Of a stretch of 16,887 nucleotides of DNA, positions 6,688-14,060 are shown piece after piece. The stretch comes from Planctomycetota bacterium. Lineage in GTDB: Bacteria > Planctomycetota > Planctomycetia > Pirellulales > Pirellulaceae. The position numbers and the translations under genes were made by a program. The stretch lies in NCBI GenBank assembly GCA_024277285.1, contig JAJRVM010000186.1, positions 1 to 16,887 of the forward strand, given 5' to 3'. Position 1 is the first letter of the stretch, and the number at the start of each line of letters is the position of its first letter. The notes under the pieces were generated by a model. It was given only the letters and a program-made list of their open reading frames with translations. It ran no database searches and was not told the DNA's origin.

Positions 6688-9600
6688 ATGGAAACTCCGC
6701 AAGAAAAAACGCCTCTCGCGACACGCATCGTCAGCATGTTTCTGCGTGGGGACGCGACCATCATGTTGATCGTGATTTCGCTGATCCTCGGTGTCGCAGC
6801 TCTTTTTTTGACCCCTCGCGAGGAAGAACCGCAGATCGTGGTGCCGTTGGCAGATGTGATTATCTCGGCCCCCGGGCTCTCCGCCGAGCAGATGGAACGG
6901 AAAATCACCACGCGCATCGAAAAACTGCTCTACCAGATTGATGGTGTCGAATATGTCTATTCCATGACGCGCCCCGGTCAGGCCATCGTTACGGTCCGGT
7001 TCTATGTTGGCGAGGACCGTGAAGACTCGCTGGTGAAGCTCTACAACAAGATTCAATCGAGTGCTGACCAGGTGCCGGCCGCCGTCAAGGGGTGGGTCGT
7101 CAAGCCGATCGAAGTCGATGACGTGCCGATCGTAAACGTCACTATCTGGTCTGAGCGGAAAGCGTTGTATGGCGACTATCAATTGCGGCGCGTTGCCGAA
7201 GAAGTTCAAAATCACCTGCAAGCGATCCAGAACACCAACCGCGTCTGGGTGATTGGCGGGCGCCCGCGCAAGATCCGCGTCGAATTGGATCCGGTGCGTC
7301 TGGCGGCACGGCACACCTCGGCTCTGCAAGTCGTACAGTCGATTCGAGTCAGTAATGCGCAGTCGCGCTCCGGGAGCTTTGACCAGCAGAACCAGCAAAT
7401 CGTGGTGGACGCCGGTGCGTTTGTGAGCGATGCCGAAGAGCTGAAAGAGCTGGTCGTCAATATTTCCGATAATCGACCGGTCTATCTACGGGATGTCGCC
7501 ACAATAATCGACGGGCCCGCCGAATCGACGAACTACAGCTGGATTGGGTTTGGTCCGGCCGCCCAAGACCCGACTGCACCGAAGGAATTCGTCGACAAGA
7601 AATCCGCGTCGGACGATCCCCTGGAAGTGAAGCCTGGCGAGCTTTTCCCGGCCGTGCATGTCGCCATTGCCAAACGCAAGGGAAGTAACGCTGTCTGGGT
7701 GGCCGACGCCGTCGATACGAAGATGGAAGAGTTGGCAAAGACGTTCCTGCCCGATGGCGTTCACTACCGGATCACGCGGGATTACGGTGAAACGGCGGAC
7801 GAAAAAGTCAACGAATTGATCGAAGCGTTGGTCGTCGCCGTGCTGACGGTCATTGGGCTGATCGGATTGATGATTGGTTGGCGCGCTGCTCTGGTGATCG
7901 CACTGGCCGTGCCGGTTTGCTACAGCGTCACCTTGTTTGTCAATCTGCTGGCCGGCTATACGATCAACCGTGTGACACTCTTTGCGCTGATCCTATCGCT
8001 CGGCCTGCTGGTGGACGATCCGATTACCGACGTTGAAAACATCGCTCGGTATTTTGCCATGCGCGTTCTGCCACCACGCGAATCGGTGCTGCGCGCGGTC
8101 CAGGAAGTTCGCCCAGCCCTGGTGCTGTCGGCGTTGGCCATCGTCGCCAGCTTTCTACCCTTAATGTTCATTACCGGCATGATGGGGCCTTACATGGCGC
8201 CCATGGCGTTGAACGTACCGCTGACCATCATGACCTCGATGGTCGTATCGTTTGTCATCACGCCTTGGCTGGCGATGGTTGTCTTGCGGAAGCTGCACAC
8301 CCGTGGGGAAGGCGAGGAGGCCTACGATCTGACCAAGATGTTTGTCTATCGCGTCAGTCGCGCCGTGTTGAATCCGATCATCAAACGCCGCTCGCTGGCC
8401 TGGGGTACTTTGGCCATCGTCGCTGCCCTGTTCCTTGGCGCCGTTGCGTTACCCGCTTTTCGAGTGGTCCCACTGAAGATGTTGCCTTATGACAACAAGA
8501 ACGAGTTTCAACTGGTCATCGATATGCCGGAGGGGACGACGTTGGAACAAACGGATGCGGTGACGCGGGAGTTGGCAAGCTATATGGCAACGGTACCGGA
8601 GGTGCGCGACTATCAGCTGTACGCTGGCACCGCATCTCCCATGGATTTCAACGGCATGGTGCGGCACTATTTCCTGCGCCAAAGCGCAAACATGGCCGAT
8701 ATCCGCGTAAACCTGGTTCCCAAGGAAATGCGCGCGCAACAGTCTCACACGATTCTGTTGCGCATTCGCGACGACTTGACAAAGATTGCGCAGCGAGCAG
8801 GTGCCAACTTGAAGCTGGTTGAAGTGCCTCCCGGCCCACCGGTAATTGCGTCGATTACCGGCGAAGTTTACGGCCCGGACGATGGCGACTACGACGAACT
8901 GATCGCCGCGGCGCGGCGTGTCGAGCAGCGCGTGCAACGTGAGCCGGGAGTGGTCGATGTCGATATCAGTGCCGAGGATGATCAGCAACGGTTGCTGTTC
9001 GTCACCGATAAGCCGAAAGCGGCACTCTCGGGCGTTTCCACCAGCGACATTAGCAAGACACTGCAGTTGGCGCTGCATGGGATGCCCGTCACGGTGATCG
9101 AGCCATCGCTCGATGTCGATCCGCTATGGGTCGAAATGCGCGCACCGCGCGCCATCCGCTCATCCAAGAGCGATCTGGAAGACCTTTACGTCGTCGGACA
9201 ACAAGGGCAGTTGGTCCAGCTTGGTTCGCTCGGACGCTTCGAAACGAAGACGGAATACAAGACGATTTACCACAAGAATCTGCGCCGCGTTGTCTATGTC
9301 TTCGGCGAGGTGGCAGGGCGACCACCGGCCGATGCAGTGGTCGATATGCAAGTCGATCAGCAAGCTGATGGAACCGATCCGAAACCGGCTAGCTCGATTC
9401 GGCCGCCCGGCGAACGAACCTGGCTGTCGCCCGGTGGCCACGATCCGTGGGCACTGCCGGTCGGCTATACGGCCGTCTGGTCGGGTGAAGGCGAGTGGAA
9501 GATCACGCTCGACGTGTTCCGTGACCTGGGACTCGCCTTCGGAGCGGCACTGGTCGGTATCTTTATCATTCTGATGTTCGAGACGCAATCGCGCGTGTTG

Positions 9601-10101
9601 CCACTGGTGATCATGCTGGCCATCCCGCTGACCCTGATTTGGATCATGCCCGGATTTTGGCTGCTCAATGTGCTGACGGACCGTCCCGTTGGGCCGCTGG
9701 GCCAACCGTTGGAGTTGTGGCAAAACGCTTATCCCAACCCCGTTTTCCTGACCGCTACCGCGATGATCGGTATGATCGGCCTGGCCGGAATCGTGGTCCG
9801 CAACTCGGTGGTGCTGATTGATTTTATCCACCACAATCAGGCTGATGGAATGCCGTTGAAGGAGGCCGTTATCCGCAGCGTTGCGGTTCGGGCTCGCCCC
9901 ATTATCGCCACTGCCGGCACCACGCTGTTGGGTAACTGGGTGATTACGCTCGATCCTATTTTCTCCGGACTCGCATGGGCCGTCATCTTTGGCATCTTGA
10001 CCTCTACCGTCTTCACTCTGCTGGTGATCCCCGTTGTTTACTGGATCCTATACGCCACGCCCGAAGACATGAAATCGATGAACGAACCAGTTGAGAGGTA
10101 A
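6688..10101 (+). CDS. RND family efflux pump, inner-membrane subunit
   Basis: 1137 aa, ATG 6688; about 90 residues longer than AcrB-type pumps. TM1 lies near residues 24-42, a first periplasmic porter loop follows, TM2-TM6 lie around 385-560, TM7 near 571-590, a second large loop comes next, and TM8-TM12 follow (about 950-1125). The TM4 proton-relay aspartates are present as D443-D444 in LVDDPITDVENI. AcrB-type pumps have A-I-V-V there, so this is a divergent branch. The TM10 Lys of AcrB is replaced by Arg1038 in VVRNSVVLIDF. The extra length sits mainly at about 285-322, 890-925 and 997-1017. The class exports drugs, solvents or metabolites by proton antiport; lack of the charged metal-pump signature argues against heavy metals. 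Oddly, the last codons (V-E-R-stop) lie in the start of heptamer array 2, which supplies the TAA. Confidence 0.95.
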   Translation: METPQEKTPLATRIVSMFLRGDATIMLIVISLILGVAALFLTPREEEPQIVVPLADVIISAPGLSAEQMERKITTRIEKLLYQIDGVEYVYSMTRPGQAIVTVRFYVGEDREDSLVKLYNKIQSSADQVPAAVKGWVVKPIEVDDVPIVNVTIWSERKALYGDYQLRRVAEEVQNHLQAIQNTNRVWVIGGRPRKIRVELDPVRLAARHTSALQVVQSIRVSNAQSRSGSFDQQNQQIVVDAGAFVSDAEELKELVVNISDNRPVYLRDVATIIDGPAESTNYSWIGFGPAAQDPTAPKEFVDKKSASDDPLEVKPGELFPAVHVAIAKRKGSNAVWVADAVDTKMEELAKTFLPDGVHYRITRDYGETADEKVNELIEALVVAVLTVIGLIGLMIGWRAALVIALAVPVCYSVTLFVNLLAGYTINRVTLFALILSLGLLVDDPITDVENIARYFAMRVLPPRESVLRAVQEVRPALVLSALAIVASFLPLMFITGMMGPYMAPMALNVPLTIMTSMVVSFVITPWLAMVVLRKLHTRGEGEEAYDLTKMFVYRVSRAVLNPIIKRRSLAWGTLAIVAALFLGAVALPAFRVVPLKMLPYDNKNEFQLVIDMPEGTTLEQTDAVTRELASYMATVPEVRDYQLYAGTASPMDFNGMVRHYFLRQSANMADIRVNLVPKEMRAQQSHTILLRIRDDLTKIAQRAGANLKLVEVPPGPPVIASITGEVYGPDDGDYDELIAAARRVEQRVQREPGVVDVDISAEDDQQRLLFVTDKPKAALSGVSTSDISKTLQLALHGMPVTVIEPSLDVDPLWVEMRAPRAIRSSKSDLEDLYVVGQQGQLVQLGSLGRFETKTEYKTIYHKNLRRVVYVFGEVAGRPPADAVVDMQVDQQADGTDPKPASSIRPPGERTWLSPGGHDPWALPVGYTAVWSGEGEWKITLDVFRDLGLAFGAALVGIFIILMFETQSRVLPLVIMLAIPLTLIWIMPGFWLLNVLTDRPVGPLGQPLELWQNAYPNPVFLTATAMIGMIGLAGIVVRNSVVLIDFIHHNQADGMPLKEAVIRSVAVRARPIIATAGTTLLGNWVITLDPIFSGLAWAVIFGILTSTVFTLLVIPVVYWILYATPEDMKSMNEPVER

Positions 10102-10443
10102 GAGGCAAGAGTCCAGAGGTGAGAGTCCAGAGGTGAGAGGCAAGAGGTGAGGGGAAAGAGGTGAGAGGCAAGAGGTGAGAGGCAAGAGGTGAGAGGCAAG
10201 AGGTGAGAGGCAAGAGGTGAGAGGCAAGAGGTGAGAGGCAAGAGGTGAGAGGCAAGAGGTGAGAGGCAAGAGTCCAGAGGTGAGAGGTAAGAGTCCAGAG
10301 GCAAGAGTCCAGAGTTGAGAGTCCAGAGGTGAGAGGTAAGAGTCCAGAGGTGAGAGGTAAGAGTCCAGAGTTGAGAGTCCAGAGGTGAGAGTCCAGAGTT
10401 GAGAGTCCAGAGGTGAGAGTTAAGAGGTGAGAGTTAAGAGGTG
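10094..10443 (+). repeat. Heptamer tandem array 2 (AGAG-N3)
   Basis: Exactly 50 consecutive 7-bp units with no indels. All begin AGAG except one (AGGGGAA, 10150-10156). The final three bases are GTG, GCA, TCC, GTA, TTG or TTA. From 10157 to 10268 GTG and GCA units alternate as eight 14-bp dimers; later a 21-bp trimer TCC-GTG-GTA recurs (10269, 10318, 10339). The first unit (AGAGGTA) plus the next A contains the RND stop codon. The plus strand is strongly purine-rich and has stops in all frames (AGGTGAG); the minus strand is stop-free, which produces spurious long frames rich in P, L, T and S. Array 1 uses the same AGAG-N3 pattern with a different N3 set, sharing only TCC. Confidence 0.97.
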
Positions 10444-10565
10444 CAGGAGGGCTGAGAGCTCTTTGTCACAGATGCGTGCCGGGTGTGCGGGGCCGCAAGG
10501 GGACGCCCTGAATTTTACGTGAACGCGCGCTCCAGTCGCGCCGTCATCCATGCTCGGTTTACGCA

Positions 10566-11096
10566 ATGATCTACTTGTATCTATTCACGGCCGGGGCGCT
10601 GCTGATCTCGACGCTGGCCAATCGCCGCAAGACGCTTAAGGCGTTGCAAGTGGCGAAGAGCAGGTTCTTGAAGATCCTGCCCGCTTTCGTCACCATGATG
10701 ATCTTGTTCAGCATCACCATCACGTTGATACCGCAGGAGGTCGTCGCGAAACTGATCGGCCACTAGAGTGGCTGGCGCGGAGTTGCGATCGCCGCAGGGG
10801 TCGGGTCGCTCGTCTTCATTCCGGGGTTCATCGCCTTTCCGCTGAGTGCCGCACTCCTTGAACAAGGCGTTCCCTACATGGTACTGTCTGCGTTCACCAC
10901 GACGTTGATGATGGTGGGCGTATTGACCTATCCGATCGAGCGGCAATATTTCGGACGTTCGGTCACGCTGATACGCAATGCCATCAGCCTGATCATTGCT
11001 CTCATTGTCGCGTTGGTGGTTGGCCTGGTGTTCGGAGAAATAGCTCTCGGAGAAATAGCTCTGGGGAGTTGGGTTGTCGGGAGTTGGGGCTCATGA
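10566..11096 (+). pseudogene. DUF318/ArsP-type permease, first half, with internal amber codon
   Basis: Read through, 177 codons from ATG 10566 to TGA 11094-11096. The protein fits the first subunit of two-gene permeases of the DUF318 (ArsP_1, UPF0718) kind: an N-terminal helix, KxRKTLKAL, an ILPAFVTMM helix, LIG, SGWRGV, then IPGFIAFPLSAALL, TLMMVGVLTYPIE and a last helix (IALIVALVVGLVFG). At 10764-10766 a TAG interrupts the conserved G-x-(E/D)-S-G motif just before SGWRGV; the second subunit keeps this motif as GQDSG. One G-to-T change from GAG would explain it. Everything after the TAG stays in frame and conserved, which points to a recent nonsense mutation, readthrough or a sequence error. 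No good restart codon exists before ATG 10878. The C-terminus carries an in-frame duplication, GEIALGEIAL. The end overlaps the next start as ATGA. Confidence 0.82.
11033..11089 (+). repeat. Short direct repeats in the permease 3' end
   Basis: CGGAGAAATAGCTCT occurs twice in tandem (11033-11047 and 11048-11062), giving GEIAL-GEIAL in frame. GGGAGTTGGG then occurs twice (11064-11073 and 11080-11089). The second subunit starts immediately after, so these repeats lengthen the tail of the first permease gene without breaking the ATGA overlap. Confidence 0.9.
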
Positions 11097-11617
11097 CCGA
11101 CCAAGGGCGACAACGATGGCAAATCGCCTTAGCCGTTAGTTTCGGCCTGTTTGTGGCGGGCTCGTTTTGGAGCGATTACGAACCGGGTCGCAAGATGGGT
11201 GTGACGTTCGGGTCGACCGGCCTGACCATGCTGGGGTTACTGCCATGTGCGTTCATCTTGATTGGCCTGTTCGACGTATGGGCAAAGCGAGAGACCATCG
11301 AAAAGCACCTCGGGCAAGATTCGGGTTTACGTGGCTATGCCTGGAGCCTGGTGCTGGCCGGCATGACCGTGGGCGGACTGTACGTGGCCATTCCCATCGC
11401 ATGCGCACTGGCAAATAAGGGTGCACGCGTCAGCGTGATCCTAGCTTACGTGGGTTTTGCGGGCGTCTGCCGCATTCCGATGGTGTTGTTCGAGGCCTCG
11501 TTCATGGGCTGGAAATTCACGGCCGTGCGCATGGCCGTGTCGATTCCGTTGGTGATGGTCACGTCACAGGTGTTCGGCATGATACTGGAACGACGCGGCT
11601 ACCGCCTCGAACCGTAG
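11093..11617 (+). CDS. DUF318/ArsP-type permease, second half
   Basis: 174 aa from ATG 11093, chosen because it overlaps the upstream stop as ATGA, the usual sign of translational coupling; an in-frame TTG lies at 11069. Hydrophobic segments lie at about residues 10-24, 41-62, 80-107, 115-135 and 143-164. Conserved signs of the family are MLGLLPCAFILIGLFDVW, GQDSG (74-78), GGLYVAIPIACALANKGA and IPMVLFEASFMGWKFTAVRM. This is the partner of the interrupted first gene; in other organisms the two are fused or adjacent. ArsP, the studied member, exports trivalent organoarsenicals, but most of the family has unknown substrates. No arsenic genes are in view. If the first half is truly dead, this half is probably orphaned. 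Confidence 0.85.
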   Translation: MTDQGRQRWQIALAVSFGLFVAGSFWSDYEPGRKMGVTFGSTGLTMLGLLPCAFILIGLFDVWAKRETIEKHLGQDSGLRGYAWSLVLAGMTVGGLYVAIPIACALANKGARVSVILAYVGFAGVCRIPMVLFEASFMGWKFTAVRMAVSIPLVMVTSQVFGMILERRGYRLEP

Positions 11618-11683
11618 CCTTGCACGCAGCCGCGCCGCGCTACGTCGTTGCCTGGATCTGTGTGACTCTTCAGCCGTTCCTCC

Positions 11684-11704
11684 ACTCGGGACAGGGGCCC
11701 GAGT
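11684..11704. terminator. Hairpin between convergent genes
   Basis: ACTCGGG (11684-11690) and CCCGAGT (11698-11704) form a 7-bp stem with a 7-nt loop, in the 119-bp gap between the convergent ends of the permease and the oxidoreductase. It lacks a T-tract on either side, so a termination role is uncertain. Confidence 0.35.
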
Positions 11705-11736
11705 TACGTCAACTTGGCAGTCTGTGTGTGACGTCT

Positions 11737-12738
11737 TTACGAAACGGCTTTGGCGATCTTCACGGCGATTTCCATCGCCTTCAGGCCATCATCCGCCGTG
11801 ATACTCGGCTGCGAGCCGTCCAGTAAACACTGCACAAAATATTCGTCCTGTTGCTGGTGTCCCCACATTCGGGCTCCCCGCTCTTTCACGTCCCAATGGC
11901 TCTCGCCCGGGTCTTCAGCAAACAAGGTCACCTTGTCGTTGTTGGTCGCATCGACAACGTAGGTAGAATCGCCGAGCACTTCCAAACGGGATGCAGACGC
12001 GGAGTGCGTGACCGAACCACTGTATTGCAAGCATCCGACCATACCATTGGCGAATCGCAGCGAGGCGTAGGCGTCGTATCCAAGCGTGCCGCCATACTGG
12101 TCGAGTTTCGTGTACTTTGTCGTCGGATTCACCTCGACGATCTCCGAGCCCGAGAGCCAGCGGAGCAGGTCGATTGACCAGACGGCAAGTGTGTAGAGCG
12201 GGCCACCACTCTTGTCGATGTCCCAGACCCAGCAGTCGGGCGGCCACTGCGACGCCAGATCCTTGGCCGGGATGAACTCGCGATACATCAGTGAAATCGT
12301 ATTGCCTAGTTTTCCTTCGTCGATGAGTGCCTTTGCCTTGACGTAGTTCGGGGTGAAATGAAACGTCAAGCTGGGCATCAAGGTGACTCCGGCCTGCTTG
12401 GCCGCCGCAATCATCTTTGGCACATCTTCCAGGTTGGCGGCCAGCGGCATCTCGCAAAGCACATGTTTGCCGGCCTCGATGGCGGCGAGTGTCGCTTCCG
12501 CGTGCAATGCGGTTGGCAGTGAAACCACGACCGCCTGCACGTTTGGGTCAGCGATCAGCTCGCGATAGTCCTGGTAAGCTGCCGGGACATCGAATTTATT
12601 CTTGACCTTGCCGAGCCGGTCGGCGTCGGGGTCGGCAACTGCCGCAAGGCTCGCGTTCTTCATTTTCGCAAAGGCGGGTACATGGGCTCCACGGCCGACG
12701 AAACCACAGCCAACGACGCCTACACCAATACTATCCAC
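11737..12738 (-). CDS. Gfo/Idh/MocA family oxidoreductase-like protein, catalytic residues replaced
   Basis: 333 aa from a GTG at 12738-12736, supported by AAAGGGTG (plus-strand 12744-12751) 5 nt upstream. An N-terminal NAD(P)-binding fold is clear: GVGVVGCGFVGRGAHVPAF, then AVADPD, and AVVVSLPTALHAEATLAAIEAGKHVLCE. The C-terminal half has the family's beta-sheet dimer domain. Two catalytic signatures are altered. EKP, whose Lys contacts substrate and cofactor in this family, reads E96-M97-P98. D-x-G-x-H-x-x-D reads T183-L-A185-V-W187-S-I-D190, so the Asp and His are gone. The alignment around both sites is otherwise excellent (GKHVLCE-x-PLA; GGPLYTLAVWSIDLLRWLSG). It is either a non-canonical enzyme or a binding protein. 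It runs toward the permease and lies 338 bp downstream of the MtrH-like gene. Confidence 0.9.
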   Translation of the reverse strand: MDSIGVGVVGCGFVGRGAHVPAFAKMKNASLAAVADPDADRLGKVKNKFDVPAAYQDYRELIADPNVQAVVVSLPTALHAEATLAAIEAGKHVLCEMPLAANLEDVPKMIAAAKQAGVTLMPSLTFHFTPNYVKAKALIDEGKLGNTISLMYREFIPAKDLASQWPPDCWVWDIDKSGGPLYTLAVWSIDLLRWLSGSEIVEVNPTTKYTKLDQYGGTLGYDAYASLRFANGMVGCLQYSGSVTHSASASRLEVLGDSTYVVDATNNDKVTLFAEDPGESHWDVKERGARMWGHQQQDEYFVQCLLDGSQPSITADDGLKAMEIAVKIAKAVS

Positions 12739-13076
12739 TATTTCACCCTTTCAAAAAACGTAACAGTTTAGCCGATTGCAGCGTTTGACTTAGTCAGGGA
12801 CCCCTACGGGCTTGCCCCGTAGGTGAACGAGTTTTGCCGGCTAAGACGCCGATCTCAATACCCATCCCTCTCCCCACCGCCTTCGGCGGTGGGGGTCGAT
12901 CCATAGCCAACCAAACCTCAATTGTGGAGCAGAACCAAGCGATGTTCAGTTCCGTACCGCTCCTCCGCGAATTCGATAACACGTTCTCAGTCCCTGCTTT
13001 CAGCAGACCACTCGCAAACGCTCCCGAGGAGCCTCGCGAGAAACCGTTTCACACGGTTGCCGTGTAACGGGAACAA
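12739..13076. other. Hairpin-rich intergenic region
   Basis: 338 bp between two minus-strand genes. Stem-loops: CCTACGGG/CCCGTAGG (12803-12810 and 12816-12823); a perfect 10-bp stem CCCCACCGCC-TTC-GGCGGTGGGG (12872-12894); and ACACGG-TTG-CCGTGT (13051-13065), just past the MtrH-like stop. GTAGGTGAAC near 12819-12828 echoes CTAGGTGAAC at 5115-5124. None is followed by a T-run when read on the minus strand. No credible gene. Confidence 0.6.
12872..12894. terminator. Perfect 10-bp GC-rich hairpin
   Basis: CCCCACCGCC and GGCGGTGGGG enclose a TTC loop (GAA on the minus strand). It lies about 180 bp past the stop of the MtrH-like gene and could end its transcript, but lacks a U-tract; it may instead be a repeat element. 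Confidence 0.4.
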
Positions 13077-14012
13077 CTAGCCGATCCGAAAACGAGGGTG
13101 GTTTTCATCCGGCCTGCCACCACGTTCCATGATCAATTGACTGAGCGCCGTATCAACCATGGCGACTGCCGGGAAAACGTATGGAGCATCTTCGATTGGG
13201 CCGTACAAGATGAAATCGGCTCCCATCGCCACGGACGACGAGCAGACCGACGCGATACACGGCTTAACGGCTTGGGGGCCCATTTTCGTTTTCAGCCCTT
13301 TCCAGACAGCAACGGCGTTATGCACTCCGCCCCCGACCGGCAAGCCGAACTCATGCTTGATATCGTGCATGGCACTGCATGCCTGGCCCAGTGTTGCGAG
13401 ATCGAGGACACACGTGTCGACAATCAAATTCGTGACACCGGCTGCGGTCGCTTTGGGCAACAACTCGCGGACCGCTTGCACACGCCCTTTGGCGGTGAAG
13501 TCCATCAGGTAATAGGTCAGTAGAATCGCGCTCTTCACTCCCGCGTCTTGTAATGCCGTCCACTCGTCATCTGTGATTTCAGGTTGAATCGAGTTGTACA
13601 CGACTCGGTCCGCGAGCCCCGCTTGGGCAATGTACTTCAGCCCAGCAATGCGCACGGCGGCGGTCGTACCATCGACCAGCAACGGCATATCCGTCGTCTT
13701 GGCGGCAAATTCCAAGTGCCGCACAATCGCTTCGGGAGTTGCTCCCACCACATCAAGCATGCATGGATTGCCTGTTCGTTGCGAAAAATCTTCCTGCAAA
13801 CGGATGCGTTTCTCGGCCTCGGCCTCATTGATCTCGCCTCGGTCGGCGTCAATTACCACGTCGTGCTTGTGATAGAACAACGTGCCGATCAAGACCGTGG
13901 GTTGCGCCCCAGGTTGGCCACCGATGTTGGTGTTGCCGACGCGAAAGATCTTTTGAGTTGTGGCGAATTCCAATAGTCCTGGTGCGGCCGACCCCGGCGT
14001 AGCATCGCTCAT
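13077..14012 (-). CDS. MtrH-family methyltransferase (methyl-tetrahydropterin:corrinoid type)
   Basis: 311 aa, ATG at 14012-14010, with AGGGAG (plus-strand 14020-14025) 7 nt upstream. It closely resembles subunit H of methyl-tetrahydromethanopterin:coenzyme M methyltransferase: KIFRVGNTNIGGQPG (21-35), PTVLIGTLFYHKHDVV, EAEKRIRLQEDFSQRTGNPC (65-84), LDVVGATPEAIVRHL, PLLVDGTT, NSIQPEI and, near the end, C-S-S-S-V-A-M-G-A-D-F. The length suits a complete MtrH, a TIM barrel that moves the methyl group between a pterin and a corrinoid cofactor. No other Mtr subunit, corrinoid protein or substrate methyltransferase lies nearby. A bacterial role like that of MtgA in methylated-amine demethylation, or a link to planctomycete pterin C1 metabolism, is inferred. 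Other TIM-barrel methyltransferases are less likely. Confidence 0.9.
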   Translation of the reverse strand: MSDATPGSAAPGLLEFATTQKIFRVGNTNIGGQPGAQPTVLIGTLFYHKHDVVIDADRGEINEAEAEKRIRLQEDFSQRTGNPCMLDVVGATPEAIVRHLEFAAKTTDMPLLVDGTTAAVRIAGLKYIAQAGLADRVVYNSIQPEITDDEWTALQDAGVKSAILLTYYLMDFTAKGRVQAVRELLPKATAAGVTNLIVDTCVLDLATLGQACSAMHDIKHEFGLPVGGGVHNAVAVWKGLKTKMGPQAVKPCIASVCSSSVAMGADFILYGPIEDAPYVFPAVAMVDTALSQLIMERGGRPDENHPRFRIG

Positions 14013-14054
14013 CTGGTTGCTCCCTGAACGGTTGTTTTCATCGAACGACCGTAC

Positions 14055-14060
14055 AATATA
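14055..14060 (-). promoter_or_regulatory. Possible -10 element for the MtrH-like gene
   Basis: The minus strand reads TATATT in an AT-rich patch about 43 bp before the start codon, within otherwise GC-rich DNA. A matching -35 is weak (TTTCCG, with short spacing), so this is a tentative call. Confidence 0.25.

Noticed and set aside
8449..9834. Long minus-strand frames inside the RND gene
   Set aside because: Antisense shadows; the RND protein on the plus strand is conserved throughout.
10013..10304. Minus-strand frames rich in P, L, T and S (80-88 codons)
   Set aside because: They are translations of the heptamer array; 7-bp units give a 7-residue repeat in any stop-free frame.
10764..10766. 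Pyrrolysine insertion at the amber codon
   Set aside because: No pyl genes are in view, and the expected residue is acidic; a point mutation is simpler, despite the MtrH-like gene nearby.
13098..13976. Plus-strand frames opposite the MtrH-like gene
   Set aside because: No family features; the minus-strand MtrH motifs account for this stretch.
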